Positions 18,215 through 25,074 of a stretch of 48,757 nt of DNA are shown in pieces. Position 1 is the stretch's first letter, and every line of letters begins with the position of its first letter. A program made the translations under genes and the position numbers. The DNA comes from Winogradskyella sp. (GTDB lineage Bacteria > Bacteroidota > Bacteroidia > Flavobacteriales > Flavobacteriaceae): assembly GCA_004211785.1 (NCBI GenBank), contig SHBX01000022.1:1-48757 (forward strand), given 5' to 3'. A model generated the notes under the pieces. That model did not search any database. It was not told where the DNA came from and worked only from the letters and a program-made list of their open reading frames with translations.

Positions 18215-18287
18215 GTAAGTCTCTTAAAAATTACAGAACGCCAAATAACAAAAAAATCTTTAAACACTAAAATTATGGGCGTTAATT

Positions 18288-19313
18288 TTAAGTCATCTCG
18301 CCACGTAAAGAGGTTTCAAAGATGCTTTGAAACTCTAAAGGATTAATATCCTGACCTATAAGATACATTAGCTTTGTTATCGCAGCTTCAGTCGTTAAAT
18401 CTTTTCCCGAAATAATACCGATTTCTTTTAACTGCGAGCTAGTTTCATACTGTCCCATGTTTACACTTCCGCCTGCGCATTGGGTAACATTAATAATGTA
18501 TATGCCTCTTTTAACTGCTTCCTTAAGCAAATCAATAAACCAAGTTTCTGTGGTGGCATTACCAGACCCATAAGTTTCTAAAACCAATCCTTTAATAAGC
18601 TTACTCCTTAAAACAGCTTCTAATATTGGTTTTGATATCCCTGGAAATAGTTTAAGTATTGCCACATTAGTATCCATCTTTTTATTAACCTTAAGCGTAT
18701 GTCCAATGTTAGGTTTTAACAGATACTCTTTATTAACATTAAGATTGACACCCGACTCTGCCAAATTGGGATAATTTAAAGACTCGAAAGCCTCAAAATG
18801 CTCAGCATTAATTTTTGTGGTGCGGTTACCTCTGTATAATTTGTATTCAAAATATAAGCCTACTTCTCTAATAATAGGCACACCGTTATTATTAAGTGTT
18901 GCTAACTGAATAGATGTGATAAGGTTTTCTTTAGCATCTGTTCGTAAATCTCCTATTGGTAGTTGAGATCCAGTAAATATAACAGGCTTCGCTAAATTTT
19001 CGAGCATAAAACTTAAAGCCGAAGCGGAGTAGCTCATTGTATCGCTTCCATGCAAAATGACAAATCCATCAAAAACTTTATAATTGTCTTTAATATTATC
19101 TGCTATTATACACCAATATTCAGGATTAATATTAGAGGAATCTATTGGCTCTTCAAAAGAAATGGTTTCAATATTACAATCTAGCAACTGTAACTCTGGG
19201 ATTCTTTCAATAAGATTATTAAAGTCAAAAGCTTTTAGAGCGCCAGTATTGGCATCTTTTACCATACCTATAGTTCCGCCTGTGTATATTAAAAGTATGT
19301 TTTGCTTTTTCAT
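18288..19313 (-). CDS. ansA: Type I L-asparaginase
   Basis: The enzyme hydrolyses asparagine to aspartate and ammonia. The N-terminal YTGGTIGM holds the first catalytic Thr (Thr14 from the chosen start), HGSDTMSYSASALSFM the second Thr and the Asp, and TGSQLPIGDLRTDAKEN the catalytic Lys. The protein lacks a signal peptide, which favours the cytoplasmic type I enzyme. I place the start at the ATG at 19313 (MKKQNILLIYTGG) rather than the TTG at 19325, which lies inside tatD. Only one base separates this start from the tatD stop codon, so the two are very likely translationally coupled. Length 341 residues, normal. Confidence 0.94.
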   Translation of the reverse strand: MKKQNILLIYTGGTIGMVKDANTGALKAFDFNNLIERIPELQLLDCNIETISFEEPIDSSNINPEYWCIIADNIKDNYKVFDGFVILHGSDTMSYSASALSFMLENLAKPVIFTGSQLPIGDLRTDAKENLITSIQLATLNNNGVPIIREVGLYFEYKLYRGNRTTKINAEHFEAFESLNYPNLAESGVNLNVNKEYLLKPNIGHTLKVNKKMDTNVAILKLFPGISKPILEAVLRSKLIKGLVLETYGSGNATTETWFIDLLKEAVKRGIYIINVTQCAGGSVNMGQYETSSQLKEIGIISGKDLTTEAAITKLMYLIGQDINPLEFQSIFETSLRGEMT

Positions 19314-19314
19314 C

Positions 19315-20082
19315 TTATATACCAAAAATTGCTTTTGAGTTTTCCGTAGTAATACTTGCTATGTTTTCTGTAGATATCCCATACAAGTCCGACAACCTAT
19401 CTATTACCTTAATAACGTATTGACTCTCGTTACGTTTTCCTCTGTAAGGTTTAGGCGCAAGATATGGCGAATCGGTCTCCAAAACAATATGCTTTAGGTC
19501 TATTTGATTTATAAACTGATCTATTTTTCCGTTTTTAAAAGTCACCACACCACCTATTCCTAATTTCATATTATAAGAGATAGCTTGTTTGGCTTGGTCT
19601 AGATTTCCAGTGAAACAATGAAAAATTCCAAACAGATCGTCACTCTTTTCTTCTTCTAAAACCTGAAATATTTCATCAAAAGCTTCTCTGCAATGTATTA
19701 CAATAGGTAGTTTATATTGTTTAGCTAAGTTAATTTGATGCTTAAAAGCTTCAATCTGGATTGGTAATGTACTTTTATCCCAGTACAAATCTATGCCTAT
19801 TTCACCAACTGCATAGAAGTTTCTTTTTTGAAATTGTTCTTCAACATGCTTAAGCTCTTTTTTGTAATTTTCTTTTACAGATGTAGGATGCAAACCCATC
19901 ATTAAAAAGACCTCATTTGGAAATTCAGCTTCTAGTTTATACATAGAATCTGTGTAACTAGAATCAATGGCTGGAATAAAAAAGCGCTTGACATTAGAGT
20001 TGATAGCTCGCTGAATCATCTCATGCCTATCTTCATCAAAGGCTTCACTATATAAATGTGTGTGCGTATCTGTAATTATCAT
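19315..20082 (-). CDS. tatD: TatD-family metal-dependent hydrolase (DNase)
   Basis: The amidohydrolase-fold TatD proteins are metal-dependent nucleases involved in DNA quality control. All metal-binding landmarks are present: DTHTHLY at the N-terminus, GEIGIDLYWD (Glu), IVIHCREAF (His), GIFHCFTG (His) and LETDSPYLAPKPYRGKRNE (Asp). The 255-residue length is typical. An upstream in-frame codon at 20097 exists, but the ATG at 20082 (MIITDTHTHL) fits the family and lies 4 nt after a -7 box. It follows the anti-sigma-like gene by 21 bp, so it may also be read from the sigma operon, and is tightly coupled to ansA. Confidence 0.94.
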   Translation of the reverse strand: MIITDTHTHLYSEAFDEDRHEMIQRAINSNVKRFFIPAIDSSYTDSMYKLEAEFPNEVFLMMGLHPTSVKENYKKELKHVEEQFQKRNFYAVGEIGIDLYWDKSTLPIQIEAFKHQINLAKQYKLPIVIHCREAFDEIFQVLEEEKSDDLFGIFHCFTGNLDQAKQAISYNMKLGIGGVVTFKNGKIDQFINQIDLKHIVLETDSPYLAPKPYRGKRNESQYVIKVIDRLSDLYGISTENIASITTENSKAIFGI

Positions 20083-20086
20083 AGCG

Positions 20087-20094
20087 CAAAAATA
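20087..20094 (-). promoter_or_regulatory. -7 box directly before tatD (likely leaderless transcript)
   Basis: On the minus strand TATTTTTG matches TAnnTTTG and is separated from the tatD ATG by four bases. A start of transcription a few bases after the box would coincide with or adjoin the initiation codon. Confidence 0.5.
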
Positions 20095-20103
20095 CACATC
20101 TTT

Positions 20104-20850
20104 TTAGTCTAGTTTATCAATTAATTTTTGTGCTTTTTTGTAATGAATACTGTCATCAGATAACCCTTTAAGAAGCTCAATGCAAGTTTTGTAGTCTTCT
20201 TGTTTTAGTTTGCTTAAAGCAGCATACCAAAGTGCTTCATTTTTATAGGCCGATTTTCCTGTAGCTATATGTTTTAAAACAGCATCTGCTTCTTCGAACT
20301 TATCTTGTTCTATTTGGCTAATGGCTTTGTATAGCTTTACTTCAGTATTATCAAGATTTGTTTTTAAGATTTCAGAGAAATGGACCTCGGCATCTTTGTA
20401 GTTTTTTTCATTAAATGCGTTCTGAGCTTTAATAACAACATCTTCAACATTTCCTCTTACAGACAAACTAATAACGTAATGGTCTGAGTAATCTTCATAG
20501 CCTGGTATTGAAAATCTATTAAACAAAAACAATCCTAAAAACACAACTACTGTTGCTGCAATAGCTAGTTGACTAATCCTAAAAACTCTAGATTTATTTA
20601 AAGGTTGAACTTGACGTTCTTGCTTTTCAAAATAGTTATTAGATATTGATTTGAGATTTGTTTCAAACTCTTTTGTAGCCTTAGCATCGCCATGACTATG
20701 CTCTAAAAACTCTGTTAGTTCTTTATAGGTTTCAAAGTCTTTTTTAAATTCAGAATCAGAGTCTAACTTTTTTTCAAAAGCTAAAATTTCTTCTTCCGAC
20801 AAGGACTTAGAGAGGTAATTCTCAAACGCTATGTATTTTTCTTCTTCCAT
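20104..20850 (-). CDS. Probable anti-sigma factor: single-pass membrane protein with C-terminal TPR domain
   Basis: The 248-residue protein has no signal peptide. Residues 1-88 are an acidic, helical, presumably cytoplasmic region (SLSEEEILAFEKKLDSDSEFKKDFETY) similar to the sigma-binding region of Bacteroidota anti-sigma proteins. A single membrane helix lies at about 92-110 (ISQLAIAATVVVFLGLFLF). The C-terminal part (about 135-248) has TPR-like helix pairs (AQNAFNEKNYKDAEVHFSEIL, YKAISQIEQDKFEEADAVL, WYAALSKLKQEDYKTCIELL) and should lie in the periplasm. The ATG overlaps the stop of the ECF sigma gene by one base (TAATG), implying coupled synthesis. The anti-sigma role is inferred from topology and position; no canonical zinc-binding HXXXCXXC motif is present. 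Confidence 0.7.
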   Translation of the reverse strand: MEEEKYIAFENYLSKSLSEEEILAFEKKLDSDSEFKKDFETYKELTEFLEHSHGDAKATKEFETNLKSISNNYFEKQERQVQPLNKSRVFRISQLAIAATVVVFLGLFLFNRFSIPGYEDYSDHYVISLSVRGNVEDVVIKAQNAFNEKNYKDAEVHFSEILKTNLDNTEVKLYKAISQIEQDKFEEADAVLKHIATGKSAYKNEALWYAALSKLKQEDYKTCIELLKGLSDDSIHYKKAQKLIDKLD

Positions 20851-21431
20851 TACAATTTAAGCTGGTTAAACTTGGGCGAGTTACGCACCATTTCGGTTAA
20901 TTTACCAATGCATAAAGATTTCTTTTTCCTGGCATAAGCATAAGTTACACCTAGGTTTTCTGCAACTTGTTCCATTGATTTTATTTTAAAAGTTGCTTTA
21001 AGTAAGTCTTTACAAGCGCTACCCAATTTTTTAAACATCTCAGCAAACAAAGCTTGTTTTTCGCCAAAAAGTTCTGTTTCAAAGGCTAACTCTTGTGCAT
21101 TGTCACCTATAGATACAGTAGCTTCATTAATTGTTACCTCTTTATTATAATTTTTTTTGAGATAGTTTAACCATTTACGTTTACATAGCAGAAAAAAGTA
21201 AGCGTCAAAAGGACATGTGAGTTGTAAGTTTTTTTGACTGGCTTGATTATATATAGTAATGATAGTTTCCTGAATAATGTCTTGAGCTTCATCTGTACTA
21301 CCACTATTCTGTTTAATATAATTAACCACTTTAGGTACATACTTATCATATATAGATTGTATTACAAAAGAGTTGTTTTGCAACAATCCAGTGATGTATT
21401 TCTGGTCTTCATGAATTTTTTTTTCGCCCAA
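20850..21431 (-). CDS. ECF-type RNA polymerase sigma factor
   Basis: A 193-residue sigma-70 family protein of ECF type. Region 2 spans about 25-95 (IYDKYVPKVVNYIKQNSG, DIIQETIITIYNQ, with CKRKWLNYLKKN near the -10 contacting helix), and region 4 about 135-185 contains the helix-turn-helix (SMEQVAENLGVTYAYARKKKSLCIGKLTEMV). The only start consistent with the frame is TTG at 21431: two in-frame TAG stops lie 18-23 bases upstream and there is no other Met before the middle of region 4. AAGGG stands four bases before the TTG, an unusual Shine-Dalgarno match for this group. It is divergent from two exported-protein genes that share a promoter motif. Confidence 0.9.
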   Translation of the reverse strand: MGEKKIHEDQKYITGLLQNNSFVIQSIYDKYVPKVVNYIKQNSGSTDEAQDIIQETIITIYNQASQKNLQLTCPFDAYFFLLCKRKWLNYLKKNYNKEVTINEATVSIGDNAQELAFETELFGEKQALFAEMFKKLGSACKDLLKATFKIKSMEQVAENLGVTYAYARKKKSLCIGKLTEMVRNSPKFNQLKL

Positions 21432-21476
21432 AAGCCCTTGTATTTTCTACTAATTTAAAAAAACTTTAAAGAAACA

Positions 21477-21507
21477 GGGTAACAATTTTACAAGTAGTCT
21501 GATATAA
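21477..21507 (+). promoter_or_regulatory. Candidate ECF-sigma promoter 1 (GGGTAAC-N18-ATATAA)
   Basis: GGGTAAC at 21477-21483 and ATATAA at 21502-21507 recur with identical spacing before the next gene (21994-22024), and both -35-like boxes are part of the longer identical block ACAGGGTAACAA. It does not resemble the housekeeping TTG/TAnnTTTG promoter. The divergent ECF sigma gene makes it the obvious candidate regulator. Confidence 0.6.
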
Positions 21508-21547
21508 GGTTGTAACAAGAAAATTAATTCATTAAATATTAGAAATT

Positions 21548-21982
21548 ATGAAACAATCAATTTTAATTATCAGTACAGTAGTATTCTCGTTCTTAAACTT
21601 AAATGCTACAACATTAAAAACAAATGCTAACACTGCAATTGTTGAAACAGAAATTACAGAAAACAATATTACTAAAGTATACGAGTGGTCTGTAAAAACC
21701 TTATCAGGTAAAAGTTCAGGAATATCATCAAGCCTTGAAGCTGCTAAAGAAATGATAGCGCTTTTTAGCCGTAACGAAGCCGTCCTTGAAAAAAAGATTA
21801 CAAGCTATTATGTTCTTAAATCTGAAGCTAGAAACAATAACAGAACGTTTTACTGGGAAGTACAATCTACAAATGGAGACGCTAAAGGCTATTCTTCTTC
21901 TGAGAGTGATGCCAGAGAGATGATAGCTCTTGTCGCAAAAGGCGAAATAATTACCTATAAAATAATTACAAGCGAAAAATAA
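21548..21982 (+). CDS. Small exported protein with an internal duplication
   Basis: The 144-residue protein starts with a signal peptide (MKQSILIISTVVFSFLNLNA). The mature part is two copies of a unit of about 40 residues, at 44-85 and 101-140, sharing Y.W.V....G...G.SSS...A.EMIAL.....I..K.I. I recognise no named family. The start region is nearly identical to that of the next gene: 24 bases around the ATG are the same. The promoter motif is shared as well, so both are likely expressed together under the divergent ECF sigma factor. The repeats suggest binding to a repetitive ligand or self-assembly in the periplasm; this is inference. Confidence 0.8.
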   Translation: MKQSILIISTVVFSFLNLNATTLKTNANTAIVETEITENNITKVYEWSVKTLSGKSSGISSSLEAAKEMIALFSRNEAVLEKKITSYYVLKSEARNNNRTFYWEVQSTNGDAKGYSSSESDAREMIALVAKGEIITYKIITSEK

Positions 21983-21993
21983 AATCAAAAACA

Positions 21994-22024
21994 GGGTAAC
22001 AAGATAGTTGCTCTGTTTATATAA
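21994..22024 (+). promoter_or_regulatory. Candidate ECF-sigma promoter 2 (GGGTAAC-N18-ATATAA)
   Basis: GGGTAAC at 21994-22000 and ATATAA at 22019-22024 lie in the 70-bp gap after the duplicated-unit gene. The spacing of 18 bases equals that of promoter 1, although the intervening bases differ. This supports functional conservation of the two boxes. Confidence 0.6.
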
Positions 22025-22052
22025 AAATGTAAAACAATAAATATTAGAAATT

Positions 22053-23030
22053 ATGAAACAATTAAAATCAATTTTCGGAATCTTATTAATGACCTCAATA
22101 TTATTTACAAGTTGTGAAACTTCAGATGATAGCGATGTCCTTTTTGCCCCAACAGCACAGCAATTTCAGACTCTAAAAGAAAATGCTCGTGAAGCCTTAA
22201 AACAAGACTTTCAACTTACAGTTGAAGACGGCATAACTACCCTAACAACAGCTAATGGCGTTAGTGTTAGTATTAATGGTGCTTGTTTAACTCTTAACGG
22301 AAACGCAGCAACAGGAACAGTAAATGTTGAGTTAACTGAAATTTTTGACAAAGCAAATATGTTAAAGACAAACAGAAATACAATGGGTACTTTACCAAAT
22401 GGAGACAAAGCCATGTTATTGACTGGTGGCGAGTTTTTAATAGAAGCTTTCCAAAACGGAATTGCATTAGAAACAAACTGTCCAATAGAATTACAGATAC
22501 CATCTAATCTTACTGGTGGTGATGACCCAGCAATGGAACTTTGGACAGGTAGAATTGACGCTAATGATAACTTAACTTGGGACGAAATGGAAGGTGGACC
22601 TCAAGGTTTAGGAGGAGAAGTTTTTGCCGAAGGCGGACAATATTATGCATTTTTTAATGACTTTGGATGGAGTAATGTGGATCGTTTTTATAACGACCCA
22701 AGACCTAAAACAACAATCTTAGTTGCACCTCCAACTGGTTATGATAATACAAATAGTTCTGTATTTATTTCTTATGATGGCGAGGACACAGGATTAGCAA
22801 ATTTAGATACTTATGATACTGGATCAGGATTATTCAGTGAGCATTATGGACAAATACCTATTGGGTTAGAGTGTCACATTATTTTTGCATCACCAAATGA
22901 AACTGGGGGATGGTTATATCATATTCAAGCGGTGACAATTGCAGCAAATGATACGATTACTTTTAACACTGCCGATTTAGTTTCTGCGACAGATGCTGAA
23001 TTAACAGCTGCCATAAATGCCCTACCTTAA
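22053..23030 (+). CDS. Lipoprotein of unknown function
   Basis: The 325-residue protein has a lipoprotein signal (MKQLKSIFGILLMTSILFTSC, lipobox FTSC with the Cys at position 21) and an acidic start to the mature part (ETSDDSD), compatible with outer-membrane anchoring. The body is beta-rich: residues about 60-180 include NGVSVSINGACLTLNGNAATGTV and a LPNGDKAMLLTGGEFLIEAF segment, followed by a Gly/Asp-rich region with GWSNVDRFYNDPRPKTTILVA. No family is recognised. It has its own copy of the GGGTAAC-N18-ATATAA promoter and is ended by a strong terminator, so it is a separate or additional unit of the presumed sigma regulon. Confidence 0.8.
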   Translation: MKQLKSIFGILLMTSILFTSCETSDDSDVLFAPTAQQFQTLKENAREALKQDFQLTVEDGITTLTTANGVSVSINGACLTLNGNAATGTVNVELTEIFDKANMLKTNRNTMGTLPNGDKAMLLTGGEFLIEAFQNGIALETNCPIELQIPSNLTGGDDPAMELWTGRIDANDNLTWDEMEGGPQGLGGEVFAEGGQYYAFFNDFGWSNVDRFYNDPRPKTTILVAPPTGYDNTNSSVFISYDGEDTGLANLDTYDTGSGLFSEHYGQIPIGLECHIIFASPNETGGWLYHIQAVTIAANDTITFNTADLVSATDAELTAAINALP

Positions 23031-23045
23031 ATCTTGATCTGTAAG

Positions 23046-23077
23046 AGCGGTGACTTTTTTAGTCATCGCTTTTTTTT
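23046..23077 (+). terminator. Rho-independent terminator after the lipoprotein gene
   Basis: A 10-bp stem (23046-23055 with 23061-23070, one G-T pair), a T5 loop and a T7 tail. It separates the sigma-regulated genes from the PKD-CHAT-retropepsin operon. Confidence 0.85.
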
Positions 23078-23084
23078 ATCTTTA
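23077..23084 (+). promoter_or_regulatory. Near-consensus -7 box overlapping the terminator tail
   Basis: TATCTTTA differs from TAnnTTTG only at the last base and lies 22 bp before the ATG at 23107. It would give the PKD-CHAT operon an independent, housekeeping-type promoter. No TTG at -33. Confidence 0.35.
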
Positions 23085-23106
23085 AGAGCAATCAACTCAA
23101 TATAAC

Positions 23107-25068
23107 ATGAAAACTAATGCTTTTGTCTTTGGCTTTCTTTTTTGTTTCTTATCAGTGTTTCCTCAACAAAACACATCAACAGATTCTATAAAACCAAGAA
23201 TAGCTACCATAAATTATAATGTTAAAAGCGATAGCTTAGCATTAAGTCCTGAAACACCTCCATTAGAACAAATAGCTGGTGCCCCAAAAGCATTTTACAC
23301 GTATTACTGGGAGATGGGTGATGGTAATTATAGTAAAGAAAAAAATCCTAAACACGTCTATAGAGATAAAGGTGATTATGAAGTGAAGTTATGGGTTACC
23401 AATAACTACGACACAGGCAAACCACCTGTTACTCGACCAAAAAAAATAAACATTCCTAAAGATGCTGAAAACTTTGAAGCACAAGCATCAATGCTCGAAG
23501 ATTTTACGCTACAACGTAACAGAGAACCTGTACCTAATCAAGATATGGTCTTAATAATGAGTTATAAAAATGAAAACGACTATACTACAAACGGCAAACT
23601 CTACTTATTCTATAATGAGCAAAAATATGCAGCAGATAATTTTGAATTAGCTGAAATGCGAGCGCATCACGGAGAAGAAGAACTGCTTAATGAAGATATC
23701 GTTTATAATATTCCTAAAGATAATTTTGATGGTACACTTTTAGCTTCTGCTGAAGATGACACTATAAAGCTCTATCAAAAGCAGCAGGACTCAACAAAAA
23801 AAACTGATTTGCCATTAACTTTAAAAGAATCTAATGAATACTACAAAACATCTAAAGTTTTAGAGTTTAAAAACATGGAACCTAAAGAAGAACGCAATGT
23901 GTTCTTCACTATGAAAACCACACCAGAAATGCTTAAAGACACCAGTGCTATTATTTCTGTTCGTGGTGTTTTTGTTCCTGATTCTAATTATAGTAACCAT
24001 ACTGTAAAAGAAATGGAAATGGAGATTGTGACATCTCATGACCCAAATAAAATGTCTAGTAACGGTACGTTTTTAAATTACAGGTTTGTACGCTACAAAA
24101 CCTTGAAGTATAAAATTAAGTTTCAGAATAATGGTGAAGGTCCAGCACAAACAATTAGGTTAGAAACAGATATTCCTGAGATGCTAGACAAACAAACTTT
24201 GGAAGTCATGGATATGTATCCCAAAGTAAAGATCTGCCCTAAAAGAGAAGTACAATACAGTTGCTTAGACACTACATTTACTGACACGCAAGCCATATTT
24301 ACATTTAAAAATATTTACTTGCCAGGAAGCGAACAAAAAAATGTAAAAGAGTACGACTCTACCAAAGGCTTTGTAAGGTATAAGATTAAATTCTCTGAAG
24401 ATTTTCACAAGAAAAAAACAAGAAGTAGAACGGCTATAATTTTTGACAAAAACGACCCCATTATTACTAACTATTCTACTACGAGATTCTTACCTGGCAT
24501 ATCGATTGGAGCAAAAGCGGGTTATAACTACTTCCCTGATTTAATTGATTCTAAAAGTTACTTTGTTGGCGCAACTATTTCGCCTTACAAATCTTATCGA
24601 TGGTATTGGCAGGTAGAGCTCTTAAATAGTTTTCATAATTATAATTCAAAAACCTCAATTACCGAAGAGATTATTGGTGGTGCTCAAGGGTTTGAGCAAT
24701 TGCAACGCACTACTGCTTCATCAGGTTTTGAAAACATAGATTGGGAAGTACCTATTTTAATTAGATACAACATTAATAATTATATTGGCTTAGGTACAGG
24801 ATTGAATAATATGATAACACTTAGTAAAAAAGAAGACCAATCATTATTAATAGAACGATTTGAGGGTATAAATCCACAAGCACCAATCGTTGAAACAATA
24901 AACTCATCTTCAAGTTCTTCCGATTCATTTACAAATCTCAGAACAGGGTTTTTGGTAGAAATCACTGGTGGTTTTGCACGGATTGGCCCTAGCTTTGGAG
25001 CTCGTTATGTACTAAATTTTAAAGATGATTTTAATTATCTTCAGATGTATGGTATTTGGAAGTTTTAA
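23107..25068 (+). CDS. PKD domain / DUF7619-like / C-terminal beta-barrel envelope protein
   Basis: The 653-residue protein has a signal peptide (MKTNAFVFGFLFCFLSVFPQ). A PKD domain lies at about 62-105 (YYWEMGDGNYS, then KHVYRDKGDYEVKLWVTN, the GDG and aromatic core being typical). Residues about 305-460 look like the DUF7619/conserved-repeat module of secreted Bacteroidota proteins: SHDPNKM, LKYKIKFQNNGEGPAQTIRLETDIPE and AIIFDKNDPIITN. The last 180 residues are an outer-membrane barrel (ISIGAKAGYNYFPD to LQMYGIWKF). PKD and DUF7619 together usually face the outside, and coupling them to a barrel gives a surface-sensor-like design. It is the first gene of an operon with the CHAT protease gene 6 bp downstream. 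Confidence 0.75.
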   Translation: MKTNAFVFGFLFCFLSVFPQQNTSTDSIKPRIATINYNVKSDSLALSPETPPLEQIAGAPKAFYTYYWEMGDGNYSKEKNPKHVYRDKGDYEVKLWVTNNYDTGKPPVTRPKKINIPKDAENFEAQASMLEDFTLQRNREPVPNQDMVLIMSYKNENDYTTNGKLYLFYNEQKYAADNFELAEMRAHHGEEELLNEDIVYNIPKDNFDGTLLASAEDDTIKLYQKQQDSTKKTDLPLTLKESNEYYKTSKVLEFKNMEPKEERNVFFTMKTTPEMLKDTSAIISVRGVFVPDSNYSNHTVKEMEMEIVTSHDPNKMSSNGTFLNYRFVRYKTLKYKIKFQNNGEGPAQTIRLETDIPEMLDKQTLEVMDMYPKVKICPKREVQYSCLDTTFTDTQAIFTFKNIYLPGSEQKNVKEYDSTKGFVRYKIKFSEDFHKKKTRSRTAIIFDKNDPIITNYSTTRFLPGISIGAKAGYNYFPDLIDSKSYFVGATISPYKSYRWYWQVELLNSFHNYNSKTSITEEIIGGAQGFEQLQRTTASSGFENIDWEVPILIRYNINNYIGLGTGLNNMITLSKKEDQSLLIERFEGINPQAPIVETINSSSSSSDSFTNLRTGFLVEITGGFARIGPSFGARYVLNFKDDFNYLQMYGIWKF

Positions 25069-25074
25069 ATCTTG

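Noticed and set aside
18076..18267. An open frame of 63 codons on the minus strand spanning the tRNA gene
   Set aside because: It is the tRNA-Ser gene read as protein; the RNA structure explains the sequence fully.
18480..18490. Another GGGTAAC match resembling the sigma-type -35 box
   Set aside because: It lies inside the coding sequence of ansA with no ATATAA at the 18-base spacing.
21511..21519. TGTAACAAG downstream of promoter 1, a partial second copy of the -35-like box
   Set aside because: Only a half match and on the downstream side of the ATATAA box; no partner element at the required distance.
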